Shown: positions 55,040 to 62,275 of the stretch, one piece after another
Layout: every line of letters begins with the position of its first letter
Position numbering within the stretch: position 1 is the stretch's first letter
NCBI RefSeq assembly: GCF_000473325.1
Contig: NZ_KI421513.1
Coordinates: 1,373,217 to 1,437,216 of the forward strand
DNA length: 64,000 bases
Direction: 5' to 3'
Source of the DNA: Leisingera caerulea DSM 24564
GTDB lineage: Bacteria; Pseudomonadota; Alphaproteobacteria; Rhodobacterales; Rhodobacteraceae
Program-made: the position numbers and the translations under genes
The notes under the pieces: generated by a model
Database searches by the model: none
What the model saw: the letters and a program-made list of their open reading frames with translations, nothing else
Told to the model about the DNA's origin: nothing

Positions 55040-57187
55040 ATGAAACAGACGCCTTTGAATGAAGCTTCCTTCCCTGTGCAGCGCCCCTCGCCCGCCGAAA
55101 CTCCGGAAGACGATGCCATTGACCTTGGCGCCTTGTTCGCCACCCTGTGGCGCGGCAAGTGGATCATGCTGCTGGCGGCCATGGCGGCGATTTTCCTGGG
55201 GGGGCTTTACGCCTTTGTCGCAGCGGTGCCGCAGTACACCTCCAGCGCTGTGGTGATGCTGGAAACCAAGCAGCAAAGCGTGGTTGATCTGCAAAGTGTC
55301 GTCAGCGGCCTCTCGGGCGATTACGCCGAGGTCAACTCCGAGCTGGAGGTGCTGCAATCGCGCGGGCTGATGAACAAGGTCGTGGACGAGCTCTCCCTGA
55401 TGGAGGATCCGGAGTTCAACGGGACTTTGGTTGAACCTTCGGCCCTGAGGACGCTGGTCTGGACGGTGAAATATCAAATCAAATCGCTGCTGGGACTGCA
55501 CAAGCCGCCGGTGGAAATGTCCGATGAGATGGTGGAGCAGCTCATCCGGGACAGCGTGGTTTCCGCCCTGCTGGGCAAGGTTTCGGTGCGCAATGTTCCG
55601 AACACGCTGGTGTTCCAGGTCACGGTGCAGACCGAATCCGCCCGCAAATCCGCGCTGATCGCCGATACCATCGCGGATCTCTATATCCTCAATCAGATTG
55701 AGGTGAAGTTTGAGGCCACCGAGCAGGCGACAACCTGGCTGGCCGGCCGGGTGTCGGAGCTGCAAGCGGAGCTGGAAACCGCCGAGGCCAAGGTCAATGC
55801 GTTCAACGCCGATACCGCCCTGATTTCGCCGGAGGCCCTGCAGGCGCAGGAGGTGCAGCTGAAGGACCTGCGCGAGCGCATCGCTCAGGCGCAAACCGCC
55901 GAGCGCACGGCGCAGGCGCGCTATGAGGCGCTGCGCGCCGCCGAAACCCGCGAGGCGCAGGCAGAAGCTGCCCAGGACCGGCAATTGCAGCGCCTGCTGG
56001 CGCAGTCCGGAGGCACCGCCTCGGGAGAGGCCGCTTTTGACACCGCGTTCCAGCGCGTGCTGGCGCGCGCGGCACTGGAAGCCCGCCGCGCCGCGCAGCA
56101 GGTGCAGACGCTGGTGCAATCCGAAGCGGAACTGACTGAACAGACCGCACAGCAGAGCGCCGATCTGATCACCCTGCAGCAGCTCACCCGCGAGGCGGAA
56201 GCTGTGCGGTTGCTATATGAGTATTTCCTGACCCGCCTCAAGGAGACCTCTGCGCAGGAGGGCATCCAGAAGGCTGACAGCCGCATGCTGTCACAGGCGG
56301 TGATCCCGCTCCGCCCCTCGGCGCCCAGAAAATCCCTGATCCTCGCCATGAGCGGAGTCCTGGGGCTTATGACCGGGGCTGGTATCGTGCTGCTGATGGA
56401 AGCACGGCGCCGGGGCTACCGCGCTGCCCGGGAGCTGGAGCGCAAGACCGGCTACAGCGTGCTGGGGCAGATCCCGGTGTTCCCAGCCAGCGGGCGCCGC
56501 AAGGTGCTGGAGTATCTTGCCAGCAAACCGTCCTCGGCAACGGCGGAGGCGGTGCGGAATCTGCGCACCTCTCTGATGCTGTCCAACGTCGACCACCCGC
56601 CGCAGGTGGTGGTGATGACCTCTTCGCTGCCGGGGGAAGGCAAGACCACCAACGCGCTGGCGCTGGCGCAGAACTTCACCGGGATTGGCAAGAAGGTTCT
56701 GCTGGTCGAAGGCGATATCCGGCGCCGGACGATGACCGCCCAGCTCAGCAATGTGCCGCCGCAGGGCATTGTCTCGGTGCTGGCGGGAGACGTGCCGGCG
56801 GGGCAAGCCATCTTCCAGGATCCGCTCCTGGGCTGCGACATTCTGGCGGGGGAGAAGACCTCGGCCAATGCCGCCGACCTTTTTGCGTCGGAGCGCTTCC
56901 GTGACTTCCTGGAGGAGATGCGGCAGCGCTATGACGTCATTCTGATCGACACTCCGCCGGTACTGATTGTCTCGGACGCCCGGCTGATCGCCCGCAATGC
57001 GGACGCGGTGCTGCTGACGGTGAAGTGGGACGATACTGCCGAACAGGATGTGGCGGAGGCCCTGCGGTTGTTCCACACCGACAACCAGCGCCTGACCGGC
57101 ATGATCCTGGGCCAGATCAATACCCGCCGGATGAAGCAGTATGGCTACAGCTATGGCGACTATGGCTCAAAATACTATGCCAACTGA
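55040..57187 (+). CDS. Wzc-like polysaccharide co-polymerase/tyrosine autokinase
   Basis: The 715-residue protein controls chain length and export. The N-terminal Wzz domain is flanked by membrane helices ([20 protein letters not shown] at about 41-60; [20 protein letters not shown] at about 435). It encloses a long coiled coil (about 220-400). The C-terminal BY-kinase has Walker [13 protein letters not shown] at about 527-538, Walker A' VEGDIRRR and Walker [11 protein letters not shown]. It ends with the Tyr-rich cluster [16 protein letters not shown], the autophosphorylation site. A phosphatase to reverse it is not obvious; the PPP gene at 46549 is one candidate. Confidence 0.94.
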   Translation: MKQTPLNEASFPVQRPSPAETPEDDAIDLGALFATLWRGKWIMLLAAMAAIFLGGLYAFVAAVPQYTSSAVVMLETKQQSVVDLQSVVSGLSGDYAEVNSELEVLQSRGLMNKVVDELSLMEDPEFNGTLVEPSALRTLVWTVKYQIKSLLGLHKPPVEMSDEMVEQLIRDSVVSALLGKVSVRNVPNTLVFQVTVQTESARKSALIADTIADLYILNQIEVKFEATEQATTWLAGRVSELQAELETAEAKVNAFNADTALISPEALQAQEVQLKDLRERIAQAQTAERTAQARYEALRAAETREAQAEAAQDRQLQRLLAQSGGTASGEAAFDTAFQRVLARAALEARRAAQQVQTLVQSEAELTEQTAQQSADLITLQQLTREAEAVRLLYEYFLTRLKETSAQEGIQKADSRMLSQAVIPLRPSAPRKSLILAMSGVLGLMTGAGIVLLMEARRRGYRAARELERKTGYSVLGQIPVFPASGRRKVLEYLASKPSSATAEAVRNLRTSLMLSNVDHPPQVVVMTSSLPGEGKTTNALALAQNFTGIGKKVLLVEGDIRRRTMTAQLSNVPPQGIVSVLAGDVPAGQAIFQDPLLGCDILAGEKTSANAADLFASERFRDFLEEMRQRYDVILIDTPPVLIVSDARLIARNADAVLLTVKWDDTAEQDVAEALRLFHTDNQRLTGMILGQINTRRMKQYGYSYGDYGSKYYAN

Positions 57188-57220
57188 CGCTGCGATGCAG
57201 GAGAAACCGGTTTAAAAAAT

Positions 57221-57252
57221 AACGGCGCGCTCCTGCTGGGCGCGCCGTTTTC
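57221..57252. terminator. Bidirectional terminator between wzc and the YjbE/GfcA-like gene
   Basis: AACGGCGCGC, a 9-base loop, GCGCGCCGTT forms a 10-bp stem. It has AAAAAAT on the left and TTTTCC on the right, so it can stop transcripts from both strands. It separates two convergent genes. Confidence 0.85.
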
Positions 57253-57285
57253 CATTGCGGTCTGCGGGCCGCGGTTGCGGGTGCC

Positions 57286-57576
57286 TCAGTTGGTGCTGAC
57301 GGTGCTTGTGGTGGACGGGGTCGAGCCGCCGCCTGCCGCGGCTGCAAGTCCGGCGGCAGCAGCGGCTGCCCCCAGCGCCGGTGCCACCAGCGGCACAAAG
57401 CCGGTGACGCCTTCCGCCTCTGCTGCGGAGGCAGCGTCTGCCAGCGCTGCCAGGCACTCATCATCGTCGGTGTTCTGTGTGTCTTCGCAGTCGTCCCGGG
57501 CGGTTGCAGGGCTGACACTTTGGGCAGCAGCGCCGGTCGCGGAAAGGGCCAGGGCCAAAAGGGTAATCCGGATCAT
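57286..57576 (-). CDS. Small exported YjbE/GfcA-like protein
   Basis: The 96-residue product has a signal peptide (RITLLALALSATGAAAQ), an acidic stretch with two Cys (DDCEDTQNTDDDECLAALAD), and a hydrophobic Ala/Gly segment followed by a Ser/Thr-rich tail (AAAGGGSTPSTTSTVSTN). The tail layout resembles YjbE/GfcA of the E. coli yjb/gfc operons, where such proteins accompany YjbF, YjbH and Wza-type genes; those genes follow here on the other strand. AGGAG precedes the ATG. Homology is suggested by pattern and context, not proven. Confidence 0.65.
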   Translation of the reverse strand: MIRITLLALALSATGAAAQSVSPATARDDCEDTQNTDDDECLAALADAASAAEAEGVTGFVPLVAPALGAAAAAAGLAAAAGGGSTPSTTSTVSTN

Positions 57577-57900
57577 CGTCAATCTCCTAAACCTATTCGC
57601 CGCCAAGCTATCATGCTCCGGGAGCTCTGCAAATGCTGCACTGCTGCAAAGCCGCTTTTGTGTGTCCTGAACCAGCATTTATTTGCTGCCTCCTTGCGCG
57701 GCCAGGGCCGCTGAAAACAGCAGTGGCCGCGCAGCCGGCTGTTTTGCGCCGGCAAGGGTTGCACTGCCGTCTCAAACAGGGAAAGAGACAGGCAGATTCG
57801 CCACAGCAGAAAGACATTTCCGGTCTTTCTTCCAGCCTGCGGGACAGTCCGCCGAAAAACGGATAAAGGGGCCGCAGGCCTGAAGTACATTTTTGATGGT
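57577..57900 (+). promoter_or_regulatory. Structured leader region of the yjbH-yjbF-wza operon
   Basis: Four inverted repeats lie close together. TGCGCGGCCA (57695) pairs with TGGCCGCGCA (57724-57733), with an inner GCTG-AAAA-CAGC. GCCGGC (57734) pairs with GCCGGC (57748). AGAAAGAC (57808) pairs with GTCTTTCT (57823-57830). The density suggests a folded 5' leader or an operator cluster controlling yjbH. The Shine-Dalgarno sequence of yjbH is weak. The region also carries the promoter of the small gene on the other strand. Confidence 0.5.
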
Positions 57901-60021
57901 ATGACAAATTTGAATTTCCAGGGACGGCAATGGCTTTTGGCAGCCCTTACGGCTGCGGCCCCGGCACTGGCCCAGGCGCAAAGCACGTCGACTTACGGCA
58001 CACCGGGATTGATCGAAACTCCTACGGCCGAAATGTATCCCGACGGCACCCTGGCTTTTACCAGCGGTATGCTGGATCAGACCCTGCGGGCCACCATGAC
58101 CTTTCAGCTGCTGCCTTGGGTGCATGGCAGTTTCCGGTACGCGGTTATCGAGGATTTCGACGGTGACGGTGCCAACAACCGCTACGATCGCAGTTTCGAC
58201 CTCCACTTTCTGCTGCGCGAGGAAGACGCGCGTGCTCCGGCCCTGGCCCTCGGCCTGCGCGACTTCGGCGGCACCGGGATCTACGCATCAGAGTATATTG
58301 TGGCCACCAAGACCATTCGCGACCGGCTGAAACTGACCGGCGGCATCGGCTGGGGCCGCATGGCCGGACGAGGCAGTTTTTCGAACCCGCTGGGGGTGCT
58401 GTCCAACCGGTTCAAAACCCGTGCAGATTCGAATGCCGGCGGTATCGCGGAAACCGGGCAGCTGGATTTCGGCAATTGGTTCCGGGGCGATGCGGCGCTG
58501 TTCGGCGGGGCCAGCTGGGCCTACAGCGACCGCTTGACCCTGCTGGCGGAATATTCACCCGACCTTTACACCAAGGAGCGGGACCGCATCGGTTTCGAGG
58601 TCAGCTCGCCGTTCAACTTTGGCGCCCAGTACCGTTTGAAGAACGGAGCGCAGCTGACCGCGGCCTATATGTATGGAACTACCCTGGGGCTCAGCTACAG
58701 CTATTTCATCGACCCGCGTCAGAGCGTGACGCCAGGCGGGCAGGGCGCCTCGCCGCCGCCGCTGCTGCCGATTGACCGAGTGGCGCTGGCCAGCTGGAAC
58801 CTGCCTGATGCCGCCGCTGCACCGGACCGCCGGCAGCAAGTCCTGACGCGGACGCTGGAGCAGGAAGGGCTGCGGCTGGTCTACCTTGAGGATGCAGGGC
58901 AAACCCTGCGGATCGGGGTTGAAAACGGCACCTACGGCCAGGCGGCGCAGGCCATCGGGCGGGCGGCCCGGGTGCTGGCCAACACCCAGCCCGCTCATGT
59001 GCAAAGCTTTGATATCGCGCTTATGTCCAACGGTGTGCCGCTCAGCTCCGTGCGTATCAACCGCCAGGACCTCTATGAGCTGGAGCATGATCCCGACGGC
59101 GCCTGGCGCAGTTTTGCCCGGGCTGAAATTTCCGACAGCATCCCGCTGGCCGAAGGCGGTATTGCAAGCGGTGCCTATCCCCATTTCAGCTACCGGCTTG
59201 GACCCTATTTGCAGGCCTCTTTCTTCGATCCGGACGCCCCCCTGCGCTATGAAATCGGGGCCCGGCTTGGTCTCGATTACACCATTGCCCCGGGCCTCAG
59301 CCTGTCTGCCGGGCTGCGCCAGCCGGCTGCGGGCAACCTGGACGACAGCCAGCGCGAGTCGAATTCGGTGATTCAGCGGGTGCGTTCGGACTGGGGCCTT
59401 TATGCGCAACAGTCGGATCTGCGCATGGAACATCTGACCGCCGAGTATATCTGGCGGCCCGGCACCGATCTTTATGCCCGCACCACGGCAGGTTATCTGG
59501 AGACCATGTATGGCGGCTTGTCAGCCGAGCTGCTTTGGTTTCCGCCCGGCAGCCGCCTGGCTCTGGGAGCTGAGATGAATTACGTCAGGCAGCGCGACTT
59601 TGACGTGCTGTTCGGGTTCCAGGACTACTCGGTAGCGACCGGCCATGTCTCGGCCTATTACGATCTGCCCGGCGACTACCACGCGCAGCTGGACGCAGGC
59701 CGCTATCTGGCCGGGGACTACGGGGCCACAGTCACACTGGACCGCGAATTTGCCAATGGCTTCAAGGTGGGCGCCTTTTTCACCCTGACCACGGTCAGCT
59801 TCGACGACTTCGGCGAGGGGTCCTTTGACAAGGGGATCCGGCTGGAAATCCCGGTCTCCTGGCTGACTGGCCGCCCGTCGCGCGACCGGCTGGCGCAGGT
59901 GATCCGCCCGGTGCTGCGCGATGGCGGCGCCCGGCTCAATGTGCGCAACCGGCTGTATGGTGTCACCCGCGAGGCGCGGGCCCAGCAGCTGGTGCGGGGA
60001 TGGGGGAGGTTCCTGCGTTGA
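57901..60021 (+). CDS. yjbH: YjbH-family outer-membrane exopolysaccharide protein
   Basis: The 706-residue protein has a signal peptide (about 1-26, ending LAQAQS) and the YjbH (DUF940) pattern: TYGTPGLIETPTAEMYPDGT near the N terminus, FRYAVIEDFDGDG, DLHFLLREED and LGLRDFGGTGIYASEYIVAT. The end consists of beta-strand-like repeats typical of an outer-membrane barrel. YjbH proteins are linked to secretion of an extracellular polysaccharide. The start is taken as the ATG at 57901, with a poor ribosome-binding site. It is followed by yjbF on overlapping bases. Confidence 0.9.
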   Translation: MTNLNFQGRQWLLAALTAAAPALAQAQSTSTYGTPGLIETPTAEMYPDGTLAFTSGMLDQTLRATMTFQLLPWVHGSFRYAVIEDFDGDGANNRYDRSFDLHFLLREEDARAPALALGLRDFGGTGIYASEYIVATKTIRDRLKLTGGIGWGRMAGRGSFSNPLGVLSNRFKTRADSNAGGIAETGQLDFGNWFRGDAALFGGASWAYSDRLTLLAEYSPDLYTKERDRIGFEVSSPFNFGAQYRLKNGAQLTAAYMYGTTLGLSYSYFIDPRQSVTPGGQGASPPPLLPIDRVALASWNLPDAAAAPDRRQQVLTRTLEQEGLRLVYLEDAGQTLRIGVENGTYGQAAQAIGRAARVLANTQPAHVQSFDIALMSNGVPLSSVRINRQDLYELEHDPDGAWRSFARAEISDSIPLAEGGIASGAYPHFSYRLGPYLQASFFDPDAPLRYEIGARLGLDYTIAPGLSLSAGLRQPAAGNLDDSQRESNSVIQRVRSDWGLYAQQSDLRMEHLTAEYIWRPGTDLYARTTAGYLETMYGGLSAELLWFPPGSRLALGAEMNYVRQRDFDVLFGFQDYSVATGHVSAYYDLPGDYHAQLDAGRYLAGDYGATVTLDREFANGFKVGAFFTLTTVSFDDFGEGSFDKGIRLEIPVSWLTGRPSRDRLAQVIRPVLRDGGARLNVRNRLYGVTREARAQQLVRGWGRFLR

Positions 60022-60659
60022 GGCTGTTCCGCAATGCCCTGATCTGTCTTCTGCTCATGTCCTGCGGTGAAGCCCGGGATGAGTTTGAGCTTTTGCGCGG
60101 CGCGCTGCAGCCCGACGCGCCCCGGTTCCACCCGCGCGCCAATGCGCTGGCGTCGGTGCGGCCGATCCCGCCGCGGCTGGAGGTCGGTTTTCCCAGCCGC
60201 GACCTTAGCGGTGTCATGCTCTTGGAAACTGAGCGCGCAGGCGTGCAGACATGGCTTACCGCTGATGGCGCCACGATCACCCTGGAGCAAGGTTTCCTTA
60301 CCTCCGCCAAGGGGTTCGGCTCCGGCCTGGCCGCCTCGGATGTGCGTCAAAGCGCGGATCTGGTACTGGCCGGGCGGGAGGGGACGGTGGAACGGTTCCA
60401 CAGTTTTCTGAACGGCAACGACCAGATCGAACTGCACGCCTACAAGTGCGCGGTGACGCGTCTTGGGCCGGAGAGCATCTTTCTGCGCGGTCTGCCGGTT
60501 ACCGCGCAAAAGCTGCAAGAGCGCTGCCACGGGGTAGCGGAAAGCTTCACAAATACTTATTGGGTGCGGCAGGGAGTCCCTGAGATCGTGCAATCCTCGC
60601 AGTGGACCGGCAGCTTCCTTGGCAACCTCTTTATGAAGACGGTTCCGGATGAGATTTGA
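60018..60659 (+). CDS. yjbF: YjbF-family lipoprotein
   Basis: The product is a lipoprotein of the YjbF (DUF2886) family: RLFRNALICLLLMSCGEARD gives lipobox Leu-Met-Ser-Cys with Cys16, and later LETERAGVQTWLTADGATIT and AYKCAVTRLGPESIFL are typical. I prefer a TTG start at 60018, which overlaps the yjbH stop as TTGA and has GGGGGAGG at a good distance. An ATG at 60000 would sit on that Shine-Dalgarno sequence. The TTG gives 213 residues and a standard short signal. It is part of the yjbH-yjbF-wza operon. Confidence 0.82.
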   Translation: MRLFRNALICLLLMSCGEARDEFELLRGALQPDAPRFHPRANALASVRPIPPRLEVGFPSRDLSGVMLLETERAGVQTWLTADGATITLEQGFLTSAKGFGSGLAASDVRQSADLVLAGREGTVERFHSFLNGNDQIELHAYKCAVTRLGPESIFLRGLPVTAQKLQERCHGVAESFTNTYWVRQGVPEIVQSSQWTGSFLGNLFMKTVPDEI

Positions 60660-60684
60660 ATGTAAGTTGATTGGAGGACGCATC

Positions 60685-62064
60685 GTGCGCCGCATTTCCG
60701 TTGCCATCAGTGCTATGGCCCTGGCTGGATTGGTATCCGGCTGCTCAACTGTCTATCGCAGCCCGGCCGTGAAGGCCGGCGTGTCGGAGGCGGGCAAGGT
60801 GCGGGTGGTGGCCGTGACCCCGGAAACCGTTCTGGTCGCGAACCGCGCTGCCTATCAGCCCAAGACCCTGCCTGCCGTCTTCCAGATCTCTGCAGGCTCC
60901 GGCACCGGCGCCAGCCCGCGCGGGGCCGGCACTCTGCCCAATCCGCCCTCCACCCAGGACGGCAGCCGCCAGGGGCTGCGCCTGGATCCGCCGCCTCAGG
61001 CGGACCCCGGCCCCTATACCATCGGCACCGGCGATGTGGTGGTGCTGTCCACCCCGTCGACACAAGGAACTGTGGCGGAGCTGTCAGGGCTGCTGGCGGC
61101 CCAGAACAGCCGCAATGGCTATACCGTGCAGGATGATGGCTCGATCAACATCCCGGACGTGGGCCGGGTGCGGATTGCCGGCCTCACTGTGGACGAGGCC
61201 GAGGCGCTGCTGTTCCAGCGGCTGGTGGAGAGCCAGATCGACCCGACCTTCAGCCTGGAAGTCTCCGAGTTCAACTCCCGCCGCGTCTCCATCGGCGGCG
61301 CCGTTGGCAAGCCCGGCGTGCTGCCGATCACCCTGACGCCCCTCACCCTGGGCGAGGCGCTGGCCGCTGCGGGTTCGGTCTCGGTTGCGGATATCGACGT
61401 GAGTTCGGTGCGGATCTACCGTGATGGCCGCATGTATCAGATCCCGCTTGAGGATCTCTATTCCCGTTCCGAGCTGCAGCGCCTCAATCTGCTGGCCGGT
61501 GACTCTGTGTTCGTGGACACCGACTACGACCTCAGCCGCGCCGAACGCTTTTTTGCGCAGCAGATCCAGCTTCAGCAGACCACTCTGGCGGGCCGCCGCG
61601 CGGCGATTGATGAGCTGACCGCAGCGCTGACGCTGCGCCGCGCCGATCTGGACGAACGCCGCGAGAACTTCGCCCAGGCGCTGAAGCTGGACGCGGTGGA
61701 GCGGGATTATGTATATCTCAGCGGCGAAGTCCGCACCCAGGGCCGCTACACGCTGCCGTTCGGGCACAAGGCCACGCTGGCAGATGCGCTGTTCGACACC
61801 GGCGGCGGTATCGCCAAGGAAACCGGCGATGCCTCCGAGGTCTACGTGCTGCGCGCATCTGATGACATCCGCGAATTCGGCGCCGTCACCGCCTGGCACC
61901 TGGACGTGCGCAACGCTGCGCATCTGCCCCTGGCCGCCAAATTTGAGCTGCGCCCCGGTGATATCGTCTTTGTTGCCGAAAACCCGGTCACCCGCTGGGG
62001 CCGCACCATCGACCAGATCACGCCGTCGCTTATCACCGCGCCGGTCAATGCCTTAAGTGATTGA
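60685..62064 (+). CDS. wza: Wza-type polysaccharide export outer-membrane lipoprotein
   Basis: The 459-residue protein forms the outer-membrane channel for the polymer. It starts with GTG at 60685 after GGAGG; a lipobox Val-Ser-Gly-Cys gives lipidated Cys20. The polysaccharide export domain is GPYTIGTGDVVVLSTPSTQG at about 110-130, followed by IPDVGRVRIAGLTVDEAEAL. SLBB-type domains contain VSIGGAVGKPGVLPITLTPL and VYLSGEVRTQGRYTLPFGHK. It contains a short coiled coil (about 290-340) that is unusual among simple Wza proteins. It should work with Wzc (55040). Confidence 0.93.
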   Translation: MRRISVAISAMALAGLVSGCSTVYRSPAVKAGVSEAGKVRVVAVTPETVLVANRAAYQPKTLPAVFQISAGSGTGASPRGAGTLPNPPSTQDGSRQGLRLDPPPQADPGPYTIGTGDVVVLSTPSTQGTVAELSGLLAAQNSRNGYTVQDDGSINIPDVGRVRIAGLTVDEAEALLFQRLVESQIDPTFSLEVSEFNSRRVSIGGAVGKPGVLPITLTPLTLGEALAAAGSVSVADIDVSSVRIYRDGRMYQIPLEDLYSRSELQRLNLLAGDSVFVDTDYDLSRAERFFAQQIQLQQTTLAGRRAAIDELTAALTLRRADLDERRENFAQALKLDAVERDYVYLSGEVRTQGRYTLPFGHKATLADALFDTGGGIAKETGDASEVYVLRASDDIREFGAVTAWHLDVRNAAHLPLAAKFELRPGDIVFVAENPVTRWGRTIDQITPSLITAPVNALSD

Positions 62065-62275
62065 TGCGCATGCACCCCCGCATTTCCGCGTCGTGATTTA
62101 AGGGCGGAAACTCCACCGGCAGCCCAGGGAGGCTTGGGCTGCACGTTATGTGAAGGATCGGACTGATTGAGCTGCCTGTCATTCCATTTTGGAATGGCAG
62201 CAGAACGCAATCTCATTGGCGTTGCACCAGGGTTTCGCGGATAACTGCACGCAGCCAGTGTTCCAAGGAGGCCGC
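62065..62275 (+). promoter_or_regulatory. Two hairpins between wza and the E1 dehydrogenase gene
   Basis: GCAGCCCA (62119-62126) pairs with TGGGCTGC (62135-62142); this may end the wza transcript, although no T-tract follows. CATTCCA-TTT-TGGAATG lies at 62180-62196, flanked by GCTGC and GCAGC, and could be an operator for the dehydrogenase gene. AAGGAGG stands five bases before its ATG. Confidence 0.45.
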
